Shown in pieces: positions 1 to 5,180 of a DNA stretch of 6,250 bases. The notes beneath the pieces are model-generated. The model had not been told where the DNA came from and searched no databases. It was given only the letters and a program-made list of their open reading frames with translations. The stretch spans positions 1-6,250 of the forward strand of contig JAKASY010000133.1 of NCBI GenBank assembly GCA_021817625.1. Direction: 5' to 3'. The DNA comes from Bacillota bacterium (GTDB taxonomy: Bacteria > Bacillota_E > JAJZYS01 > JAILZS01). Positions within the stretch are counted from its first letter, which is position 1, and each line of letters begins with the position of its first letter. The position numbers and the translations under genes were made by a program.

Positions 1-1
1 A

Positions 2-103
2 CTGGACGTCCACAGGACCGCCCACCTGCCCGTCAAGACGGTCTACCTCTACCCGCTCTCCCCCGATTACCGCTCCGTGCTCACCGCGCCGAGCCCGTCA
101 TAG
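2..103 (+). pseudogene. C-terminal end of a DUF4338 (DruA-like) protein, cut by the window edge
   Basis: The window opens inside a plus-strand frame of 33 codons ending in TAG at 101-103. The peptide contains HLPVKTVYLYPLSPDYRS, which matches in order and spacing the C-terminal end of the second DUF4338 gene in this window (HLPEKDVYLYPIEPGWRQ, stop at 2935-2937). DUF4338 is the family of DruA, the signature protein of Druantia anti-phage systems, and is also found scattered near transposases. The two tails differ at many residues and the sequences downstream of the two stops do not resemble each other, so this is a separate divergent copy rather than a recent duplicate. Whether the part to the left is intact cannot be seen. 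Identity rests on the family-typical LPxKxVYLYPL ending and the internal paralogue. Confidence 0.7.
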
Positions 104-189
104 GCCCACCCTGGCCGCCCCTCAACTCGCCCTGACCCCCGGCCACCGACCATGTACGTAGGTTCCAGCCCTACCGCGTGCACCACCCT

Positions 190-489
190 CTAGTCGTACA
201 GCCGCAAGGGTTTCGGAAGACCCCCGACGCTATGCAGAAGCGCCGGGGCCTGCTTTTGCCGCCACTTTGCCGTCCTGCCGCCCTCATCGCCGGACTGATA
301 CCGCGCATTTTTCGGGCCATCTGACGGCGACAACTGGTGTTCCGCCAGGAACCGGTCGAGCGCCTCCGCCGTCTGCCTGCTGGCCTCCGGCAAGAGGTCA
401 GAGTACGTGTCGAGAGTCAGGCTCCAGTTCTTGTGGCCCACAATCTTCGAGATGACCGCCAATTTCACGCCAGCGGCGAGCATCAGCCT
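190..489 (-). pseudogene. Tyrosine recombinase (phage-type integrase) C-terminal remnant
   Basis: The minus-strand frame ends at TAG (190-192). Read from about 489 downwards it gives RLMLAAGVKLAVISKIVGHK followed by NWSLTLDTYSDLLPEA. This is the final part of the catalytic domain of tyrosine recombinases: the GH box His (codon about 433-435) and, ten residues on, the nucleophilic Tyr in LDTYSDLLPE. Family members have an Arg and an H-x-x-R box just before LMLAAGV (typically LRHTHAS); here that sequence is replaced by unrelated residues, and the N-terminal core-binding domain is absent. The frame stays open up to 645 but the upstream residues do not look like an integrase. The remnant is therefore about a quarter of a usual 370-400 residue enzyme and cannot be catalytic. 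A 35-residue tail follows the Tyr helix. No tRNA or obvious att core was found next to it. Confidence 0.75.
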
Positions 490-491
490 GA

Positions 492-614
492 CTCGCGCGC
501 CATCCCGCGGGTTGTCGCCACATTCGGTCGGCTCGCGCACGCCTGGCCAACGACACCGGCGAGATCCGCCCCGATCACGTAGTCGCCGCCCTCGAGGAGA
601 CGGAGATCCGGTGA
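492..614 (+). pseudogene. Short plus-strand coding-like scrap, unknown family
   Basis: A plus-strand frame runs from just after a TGA at 489-491 to a TGA at 612-614. Its last part reads ARLANDTGEIRPDHVVAALE and then ETEIR before the stop. Nearly every codon in this part ends in G or C, and the peptide looks like an amphipathic C-terminal helix of the kind that closes AAA-type ATPases and related regulators, but I cannot name a family. The minus strand over the same bases also reads as plausible protein, so the strand is not certain. The start of this scrap coincides with the point where the integrase similarity on the minus strand ends (about 489), so it may be the gene into which, or next to which, the integrase fragment was joined. 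Confidence 0.25.
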
Positions 615-645
615 CCGGCCCACCGCCAGCTTCGGCTGGAATCAA

Positions 646-1038
646 GTGACGAACAAGGCCAGCACACCCGGATCCTAGTGTGGTGCCTCACTTTTGTGCA
701 GCCAGTTTCGTGGCGAGTGCAACGCGACCGCGGCGGACCTTGCGCCGGCAACGGATGCCCGCGACGGCCAAGAGCCGAGGTCTACTCGCGAGTGGGCAAT
801 GAGGCGAACCACCGACTGGCGGGCACCCGGCCGCAGTAACGCTTGGCCGTACACTTCGACCAATGCGCATGGCACTCGGTGGGCGGTGCGTCGGGATTCA
901 AAGTCTGGCGTTCGTCCCGCCGACGCATCGCGGTCGACGCGCCGACCTCTAGGCCCACCGGGAGGCCGCAGGGGCGTCGCAGAGCGGCGCCGCCTACGAA
1001 GGCCCGGCCCCGAGGAACGTGGGACGAGATGCGGAGAG
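646..1038. other. No recognisable gene
   Basis: Frames are open on both strands but none gives a peptide I recognise, codon third positions are unremarkable, and there are no convincing ribosome binding sites. The minus strand at 675-900 is the most protein-like part (it contains ALVEVYGQALLRPGARQSVV) but no family can be named. A perfect 10-bp palindrome, ACTCGCGAGT, lies at 784-793. This is most likely decayed sequence between two gene relics. Confidence 0.5.
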
Positions 1039-1224
1039 CTAGGCGAGTTCATCCAGTGAAGGCGGCTCAAACACCCGCGTCCACTCCTTGAGTTTGATTT
1101 CAGGTATGAGAAAGGTGCTCTCTCGAGACTCCGCATTCCGGACCCTCAGGCGTTCAAGAAGCACTTCTTCGGACGCTTCGGCGAAGTGGATTCTGAACTC
1201 CGCGCCGAGGGCTCTTGACAGGAT
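1039..1224 (-). pseudogene. C-terminal remnant of a P-loop kinase-like (AAA family) ATPase
   Basis: The minus-strand frame ending in TAG (1039-1041) encodes ALGAEFRIHFAEASEEVLLE followed by RLRVRNAESRESTFLIPE and a tail of WTRVFEPPSLDELA. This pattern (a beta strand, then E-x-x-x-x-R-L-x-x-R-N, a spacer, then F-x-I/V-P-E, then W-x-x-x-F-E-P-P) is the lid and C-terminal end of small P-loop kinase-like ATPases (AAA_33, zeta-toxin-like). The Walker A motif and first half of such a protein (usually about 160-180 residues) are missing: upstream of about 1224 the same frame runs into the palindrome cluster and loses similarity. The RLRVRN arginines would belong to the nucleotide-binding lid. It cannot bind ATP without its P-loop. 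Family recognition is by pattern from memory. Confidence 0.55.
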
Positions 1225-1243
1225 CGTGTGGGTAAGTTGGACC

Positions 1244-1304
1244 GTCGGTGGTGGGTGACGGGCGCTACCGACACCATGGTCATTGCGGTGGGCCTGCCCA
1301 CCGC
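1244..1304. repeat. Run of three short palindromes
   Basis: Three inverted repeats follow one another: GTCGGT at 1244-1249 with ACCGAC at 1267-1272; the perfect 8-mer ACCATGGT at 1273-1280; and a perfect 9-bp pair GCGGTGGGC at 1285-1293 with GCCCACCGC at 1296-1304, separated by only CT. None lies in a recognisable gene. Together with the long hairpin at 1317-1390 they make a block of almost continuous dyad symmetry upstream of the IS66 relic. No T-tract follows on either strand, so simple intrinsic termination is not indicated. Confidence 0.7.
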
Positions 1305-1316
1305 TAACCAGCCTGC

Positions 1317-1390
1317 CACACGGTTCGTGCTGGGCGGAAACGCCCGAAGAGCCCGCAGGGCGTGGCTTTCCGCCCAGCACGGACCGTGTG
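1317..1390. repeat. Long inverted repeat, 24-bp arms with one mismatch
   Basis: The arm at 1317-1340 is the reverse complement of the arm at 1367-1390 at 23 of 24 positions; the only mismatch is T1325 opposite G1382. In RNA form that position would be a G-U pair, so the stem would be unbroken. Inside it, CGCCC at 1341-1345 pairs with GGGCG at 1358-1362 after a 4-nt bulge (1363-1366), leaving a 12-nt loop. No target-site duplication is visible immediately outside the arms (CTGC on the left, TATG on the right). It could be a pair of close terminal repeats from a deleted mobile element, a hairpin recognised in single-stranded form, or a terminator lacking a T-tract. Confidence 0.85.
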
Positions 1391-1544
1391 TATGAGGGGG
1401 TGCAGGCGGAGGTGTCGATCGTCGCGACGGCCCATGGGCGTCACGCCACGGACTTACGCCACGCTCCAGGTGGCGACCAGTTACCCACCCAATGTTGCTA
1501 AGAGCCGACCAGTCATTTCACAATTCTCGTAAACATGGTGCGAT

Positions 1545-1564
1545 GTGGTGGCCGGCGCCACCAC
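1545..1564. repeat. 8-bp palindrome with 4-nt loop before the IS66 relic
   Basis: GTGGTGGC at 1545-1552 is the exact reverse complement of GCCACCAC at 1557-1564, with loop CGGC. It is followed at once by AGGTGACCT (1566-1574), a palindrome around a central G. It lies about 20 bp before the frame of the IS66 fragment opens. It may be part of a former element end, but no matching copy was found downstream of the pair of genes. Confidence 0.6.
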
Positions 1565-1586
1565 TAGGTGACCTGATTGCAAGAAA

Positions 1587-2012
1587 TTGAGCGTATTGAG
1601 TGTACGAGTTCGGTGGGCGCACCTCTCCAAGATGTTCCGCACCCTCTCTTGGCAGCTACGGCAGCCTGCCTCCGAGCCCAAGCGTAAGGTCCTCGACATG
1701 ATGGCCTGGTACTGGCAGGAACTCGTCGCCTTCGCGCATCACCCCAGCGCCGTCCCCGACAACAACGCGGCCGAACGGGCACTACGCCGGCCCGCCCTGG
1801 GCAGGAAGAACTACCAGGGCAGTCGCGCCGCTTGGGCCGCCGACCTCGCCGCCGCCATGTTCTCCATCTCCGAGACCATGAAGATGTGGCAGATCGACCC
1901 GGTCGACTACCTCACGCGTTACCTGGAGGCTTGCGCTGCGGCCGGCGGCAAGGCACCGTCAGACCTCACGCCTTTCCTCCCTTGGCGTGCGCCTCGGGGC
2001 CCGTCGCCATGA
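1587..2012 (+). pseudogene. IS66-type transposase, C-terminal fragment
   Basis: The frame ends in TGA at 2010-2012. From about 1620 it encodes the last third of an IS66 (ISBst12-like) DDE transposase. It contains VPDNNAAERALRRPALGRKN, carrying the conserved D-N-N-x-A-E-R-A-x-R box with the Glu taken as the third catalytic acid of the DDE triad. It continues with YQGSRAAW, SISETMKMWQIDPVDYLTRYLE and a close of PSDLTPFLPW. A full TnpC is usually about 450-530 residues, so both catalytic Asp residues and the N-terminal DNA-binding region are missing. The first few codons (MSVLSVRVRW) do not resemble the family and no ribosome binding site precedes them, so the true start has been lost. The stop overlaps the start of the following DUF4338 gene in ATGATG, suggesting the two were once translated together. 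Confidence 0.85.
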
Positions 2013-2937
2013 TGGACCTTCCCCCGGGCCTGCGCGTGCTGCGCGGCCACCCGATCACGTCGGACGACATCGCCACCATCCGCCAGATCGTCGGCCAGAC
2101 CGACCGCTACCCGACCCGCGCGGCCATCGCTCTCGCGGTCTGCGACGCCCTGGCCTGGACGCGCCCGGGTGGTGAGCCTCACGTCACCGCGTGCTCCGCA
2201 GCGCTGCGCCGCCTGGAGCGCGAGGGCATCATCACCCTGCCAATCGCACAAACCGTATGCCGGCCCCCGCCGCCTACCCATGCCACCCAGGCGCGACTGG
2301 CCCGAGACCATCGCCGGCCCCCTCGAGGGCCTCACCGTCCGTCTCATCCCGATCGTCGGTACAGGTCCCGACCACGATCTCTACCGCGAGCTACTAGCGC
2401 GCTTCCACTATCTCGGCTACTACCCCATCCGCGGCAGCCAACTGCGCTACCGCATCGACTCCACCAGCGGTTCATGCTCGCCACCATCCTCGACCACATC
2501 GACAAGCTGGAAGAGCTGATCGCTACCGCCGATGCGACGCAGAACCTCAACCTCTTGCCCGGCCAGAGGGTGCCAGCGGTAGTGGATGACGACCCGAGAC
2601 CCCTGTGCAACATGAGCGTTTTGTCGCCACCCTGCCCTGGGTCAGGGTCCCGAACCTCGCCTCCCATGTCCTCGCCATGGGCGCGCGCGAGCTGCCTCGC
2701 GACTGGCAAGCGCGCTATGGCATCCGCCCGCTCCTCCTCGAGACGTTGGTCGACAGCTACCAGTTCTCCGGCACCTCATACCGCGCCCAAGGCTGGGTGC
2801 ACGTCGGTCAGACCATCGGCCGCGGACGCAACGATCGCCGTACCCGCCTGCGCCGCCACCTGCCTGAGAAGGACGTTTACCTCTATCCCATTGAACCAGG
2901 CTGGCGACAAAGGCTCACCCGTCCCCCCGTTTCATAG
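2009..2937 (+). pseudogene. DUF4338 (DruA-like) gene, frameshifted and internally replaced
   Basis: Three pieces of one family lie in order on the plus strand in three frames. From ATG at 2009 to about 2265 is the N-terminal winged-helix region (ITSDDIATIRQIVGQTDR, then RRLEREGIITLP). From about 2260 to 2459, one frame over, is the core segment PDHDLYRELLARFHYLGYYP ending IRGSQLRYRI. From about 2608 to the TAG at 2935-2937, in the third frame, is the C-terminal half (LPWVRVPNLASHVLAMGARE, then GWVHVGQTIGRGRND and HLPEKDVYLYPIEP). Together these are the DUF4338 family of Druantia protein DruA. Roughly 60-70 residues normally found between LRYRI and the LPWV motif are missing, replaced by unrelated sequence at about 2462-2600. 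The gene starts within the stop codon of the IS66 fragment. No other Druantia genes are nearby. It is non-functional as it stands, unless the frameshift near 2260 is a sequencing error, which would still leave the internal replacement. Confidence 0.8.
2462..2590 (+). mobile_element. Foreign segment inside the DUF4338 gene, possibly IS110-family transposase scrap
   Basis: Between two DUF4338 pieces, a stretch with strong coding character in its own frame reads HQRFMLATILDHIDKLEELI followed by ATADATQNLNLLPGQRVP. Codons here end almost always in G or C. The R-F-x-L-x-x-x-L-D-H-I-D-x-L-E-x-x-I-A pattern resembles the helical segment that precedes the second half of IS110-type (DEDD) transposases. 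The match is short (about 30 residues) and I hold it loosely. Whatever its source, it is not DUF4338 sequence and it sits exactly where the central part of that protein should be. Confidence 0.35.
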
Positions 2938-3421
2938 CCTGGGCTGCACGCTCCGCCCTGACCGCCTCCCACGCCTCTGGCTGCTGCTCGCGCCATTCCC
3001 GCTGGATTGTCGGGTAGCCATGGGCCTCGAGCATGTCCGCGATGTCTTCCAGCACGTCGACGGCACCGTCTGCCGGAAGACATGCCGCCGCCCACTCGCG
3101 CTTACCATCGCCGACCGTCACGCCTACGGCCGGAAAGACCATCGTCGTCGAGATGCCAAACTGCACCGCACGCGTGCGCCCCGCGAGGTTGTGCGCCGCC
3201 TCCCACAGGGAGCCCGCCGCCGCGTCCAGCGTCTCTTGAAGCAATGCGCTGGGCCGGTCATCCGCCACACCCTCGGCCGTCGTGTGCCGCCCTTGCCCCA
3301 CGTGGGCACTACCTCGCGATCCTGACCCGGAGCGTTCACCCCGGCGACGCTCTGCCCGATTCACACACGCTCTCCTCGACCAAGCCGCATGCCGCGTCCC
3401 TTCGTCCGCGTCCGCCGTCAT
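2915..3421 (-). CDS. Conserved-looking protein of unknown function
   Basis: The minus-strand frame ends in TGA (2915-2917) and could begin at ATG 3421, giving 168 residues. I do not recognise it. The part after about residue 55 looks like real protein, with strong G/C in third positions: LLQETLDAAAGSLWEAAHNL, a hydrophobic stretch TMVFPAVGVTVGDG, then DVLEDIADMLEAHGYPTIQR and a charged C-terminus rich in Glu, Ala and Arg. The first 50 residues are Arg/Ser-rich and poor, so the true start may be a GTG at 3268 (117 residues) or the N-terminus may be damaged. No good ribosome binding site supports either start. No signal peptide or membrane helix is evident. It converges on the DUF4338 gene and overlaps its 3' end by 23 bp, which suggests the two were joined by an insertion or deletion. 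Confidence 0.5.
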   Translation of the reverse strand: MTADADEGTRHAAWSRRACVNRAERRRGERSGSGSRGSAHVGQGRHTTAEGVADDRPSALLQETLDAAAGSLWEAAHNLAGRTRAVQFGISTTMVFPAVGVTVGDGKREWAAACLPADGAVDVLEDIADMLEAHGYPTIQREWREQQPEAWEAVRAERAAQAMKRGDG

Positions 3422-3470
3422 CCCTGCCGCGTTGGCTCCCTTACACCCCGCTACCCCGGGTTACCGAACT

Positions 3471-3506
3471 TGTACTATTGAGTCAAGTTTGTCATTTGAG
3501 AGTACA
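3471..3506. promoter_or_regulatory. AT-rich dyad, possible operator or promoter region
   Basis: This is an AT-rich island in a GC-rich window. TGTACT at 3471-3476 is the reverse complement of AGTACA at 3501-3506. Inside, CTTG-T-ACT (3469-3476), ATTG and AGTCAAG (3481-3487) form a 7-bp stem with one bulged T. The two halves also share an imperfect direct repeat (TTGT...ATTGAG and TTGT...ATTTGAG). It lies about 50 bp upstream of the ATG at 3421 of the minus-strand gene, a suitable place for its control region. No convincing -10/-35 pair could be fixed on either strand. Confidence 0.35.
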
Positions 3507-3757
3507 CAAAAACAGGGCTCGGGGGAGCCGTCGGTGCGGGCGTATGCAGGACCGGAGAGTGGCGGTCCCACCGGTCAACAAGGCGGCGGTGCCTTAACGG
3601 CTACGCCAGGTCATGCGTCTGGTCGTAATCAAGGAGGTCAACCCGAGGGCTGCCTCATGCGCCGCAATAGTCCCCGAAGGGGCGGTGCGACCTCAAGGGT
3701 CGTGACACCGGTGGGCCGTACTCCCCGGTCCGTTTGCAGCGTAGGGCCGGGGGCGGT
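3507..3757 (+). other. Non-coding, stem-rich region; possible structured RNA or group II intron 5' remnant
   Basis: No frame here gives credible protein. Many adjacent stems can be drawn: GGCTC/GAGCC around 3515-3528; GGACCG with CGGTCC (about 3550-3569); CCAG/CTGG (about 3607-3623); GAGG/CCTC (about 3646-3656); GCGCCGC with GCGGTGC (one G-U pair) enclosing CCCC-GAA-GGGG; and CGACC with GGTCG (3687-3702) inside GGTG/CACC. A GTGCG, the usual first bases of group II introns, occurs at 3533 just after the first hairpin, and the overall run looks to me like domain I of such an intron, but no reverse transcriptase, domain V or 3' end is present. A perfect AAGGAGGT at 3631-3638 has no start codon at proper spacing. 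The intron idea is an inference from appearance only. Confidence 0.3.
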
Positions 3758-3774
3758 CGAAGACAAGGGCAGGG

Positions 3775-4098
3775 TCAGGCGATGGCGGCGAGGCCGGCGA
3801 GGTGGTGCTCGACGGCCTTGGCAGCGCGCTCGACCTGGGCGGAGGTCGGCTGGACGCGATAGTGGCTGTACGCAGGGGCAAGAACACGATCATGGAGCTT
3901 GACCACGGCCAGGCATAGGCACAAGCCGTGGGCCTTGACGCGGTAGCGATGGCTGTGGGGCACGCGCTCGATGATGCCCTTCAGACGCAGCCGCCGAAGG
4001 TCGTAGGTCGCCTTGGTGGGTGTGTATGCGTCTGCGAGCAGACCCTGGCGTAAGACCCGGGCGACCGCGGCAGCCGGTGATGAGGCAAGAAGCGGCAT
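3775..4098 (-). pseudogene. Winged-helix C-terminal fragment of a mobile-element-associated protein type
   Basis: The frame ends in TGA at 3775-3777. Read from ATG 4098 it gives 107 residues. Residues 31-54 (TYDLRRLRLKGIIERVPHSH then RYRV) form a clear winged-helix pattern: recognition helix DLRRLRLKG, turn, then a beta-wing ending in H-R-Y-R-V. Residues 55-80 form a following helix with VLAPAYSHY. I recall this C-terminal block from longer proteins of actinobacteria and Chloroflexota with no settled function, and it normally follows several hundred residues that are absent here. The frame remains open to 4272, but that upstream part overlaps the URO-D gene antisense-free frame and is not protein-like, so 4098 is preferred. 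No ribosome binding site precedes 4098; instead a perfect 7-bp inverted repeat spans the ATG. It follows the URO-D gene on the same strand with a 49-bp gap. Confidence 0.5.
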
Positions 4099-4127
4099 GG
4101 AACACAGTTTTCCATGTTCGCGTGAAC
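4096..4127. repeat. Two abutting palindromes between the URO-D stop and the next frame
   Basis: CATGGAA at 4096-4102 pairs with TTCCATG at 4110-4116 (7 bp, 7-nt spacer). Sharing base 4116, GTTC at 4116-4119 pairs with GAAC at 4124-4127. They lie 21 bp past the URO-D stop codon on the minus strand. They could slow or end transcription of that gene, though neither is followed by a T-tract, or be a protein-binding site over the possible start codon at 4098. The GTTC-N4-GAAC order is the reverse of the usual GAAC-N4-GTTC LexA box. Confidence 0.5.
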
Positions 4128-4147
4128 GGTACCCTTGCCCTGCCCCG

Positions 4148-5107
4148 CTAGGTGCCGACCGCCTGACGGAGCGCGTCGAGCACGCTGTCAGGTACCTGGT
4201 CCGGCAGGGAGCAGCCCGGCGCCAGTAGCATCGGCTGTTGGCGCGCCTGGGCCCAGACGAGAGTGCTCTCAAGCGCAGTAGCGAGTTCGTCCGCGCCTTC
4301 GGCGGTCACCGCGGTGCCCGACTCGGGCGCCCCTCCCACGGGCACGCGGCCGCCCAGGCGACCCAGCCCCTCCTCGAGCGAGATGCCAGTGGCCATGGAC
4401 GACCAGCTGACTAATGGAAGAGGGTAGTCGGCGACCTGCTCCAGGCGCAGCCCTGGGCCGCCATGCACGTGCAGAATGTTCAGCGCACCTTCGCGCAGGG
4501 CGTCAACGACGGCTAGGTCGTACGGACGACCGAACTCCGCGAAGGCTGCGGGCGGCAGTACGTCGGCCCCCCAGACGGACAGGTAGATCCCGTCCGCTCC
4601 GGCGGCCAGCAGGGCGCGGCCGATCGCGATGACCGACGCGGCGAGGGCCTCGAGGGCGTGGTGCACGCGGGGCGGGCTGTCTTCCAGAAGCCTCTCGGGC
4701 GTGTCGAGGCCCCGCAGCTCGAAGGCGTACATGAGTGGCGTGAACAGGGTGACCAGGAGCGGCGCCTCCGGGCCGATCAGGCGCCGCGTCTCGCGCGCCG
4801 CAAGAACGTATTCGGCGGCGGCGCGGCTGCGGTCGGGGCCGGCGACTTGGACGTAGTCCCAGTCGCCCTCCTTGGTCACGCTTCCGAGCGGCATGGTGAA
4901 CGGGATGTCCGGCATCACCTTGGCCGCATCGGCGTCGTAGCGCCGGTAGAACCACGCTGTTCCTCGCGCCAGTTCGCGGCCCGTGCCGCCGGCGGGGAAG
5001 TGGCGCCAGAAGAGTACCGGCGTGCGGTCGGGCAGCCTTCCCTCTATCAGCGCCTCGAGGCGACGACGCTTTTGGCTGTCGGTGCCTGCGGTTTCCGCGT
5101 GGTTCAT
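4148..5107 (-). CDS. Uroporphyrinogen decarboxylase (URO-D) family protein, probable methyltransferase-type member
   Basis: This is a 319-residue protein, within the usual 310-360 range of the URO-D family, and it looks intact. It starts at ATG 5107 with GGAG centred about 7 bases upstream (GGAGAGTAG-ATG), and stops with TAG at 4148-4150. Family features in order: RTPVLFWRHFP (residues 28-38), where HemE would have R-x-P-x-W-x-M-R-Q-A-G-R; LLVTLFTPLMYAFEL (117-131); GADGIYLSVWGAD (170-182); AEFGRPYDLAVVDALREG (190-207); ILHVHGG (211-217); and LAPGCSLPDQVPDSVLDAL (295-312). The absence of the HemE substrate Arg motif argues against heme synthesis. The H-x-H-G and APGC positions match the zinc ligands (H-x-C...C) of corrinoid-linked methyltransferases such as MtaA, with His in place of the first Cys. 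No signal peptide; cytoplasmic. No corrinoid protein or methyltransferase partner is in the window, so the substrate is unknown. Confidence 0.85.
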   Translation of the reverse strand: MNHAETAGTDSQKRRRLEALIEGRLPDRTPVLFWRHFPAGGTGRELARGTAWFYRRYDADAAKVMPDIPFTMPLGSVTKEGDWDYVQVAGPDRSRAAAEYVLAARETRRLIGPEAPLLVTLFTPLMYAFELRGLDTPERLLEDSPPRVHHALEALAASVIAIGRALLAAGADGIYLSVWGADVLPPAAFAEFGRPYDLAVVDALREGALNILHVHGGPGLRLEQVADYPLPLVSWSSMATGISLEEGLGRLGGRVPVGGAPESGTAVTAEGADELATALESTLVWAQARQQPMLLAPGCSLPDQVPDSVLDALRQAVGT

Positions 5108-5180
5108 CTACTCTCCGCCCTTCCGATGGATCGTGGATGGGACCGGGCTGTTCAGAGGAACGTCGGCATTTGAGCGGGTT

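Noticed and set aside
190..240. tRNA 3' end or attachment core next to the integrase stop
   Set aside because: No cloverleaf or TTCGAATC-type T-arm could be found around the integrase end.
1215..1243. TTGACA at 1215-1220 as a -35 promoter element
   Set aside because: No TANNNT-like -10 lies at 16-19 bp spacing, and no gene follows on the plus strand.
1285..1390. Integron attC site
   Set aside because: No correctly ordered RYYYAAC...GTTRRRY core sites flank the hairpins; the only GTTRRRY-like match lies outside on the wrong side.
1515..1535. Minus-strand peptide MFTRIVK before a stop, resembling the start of IS1634-type transposases
   Set aside because: Only seven residues before TGA; far too short to distinguish from chance.
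2009..2937. A functional Druantia defence system
   Set aside because: The DruA-like gene is broken and no DruB-E type genes (helicase or others) are in the window; linkage is to a transposase.
3631..3659. A gene starting at ATG 3657 after the perfect AAGGAGGT
   Set aside because: The spacing is 18 bases, too long, and the translation is an Arg/Gly-rich composition typical of frame shadows in GC-rich DNA.
4116..4127. GTTC-GCGT-GAAC as an SOS (LexA) box
   Set aside because: The half-sites are in the reverse order to the GAAC-N4-GTTC consensus, and no SOS gene is adjacent.
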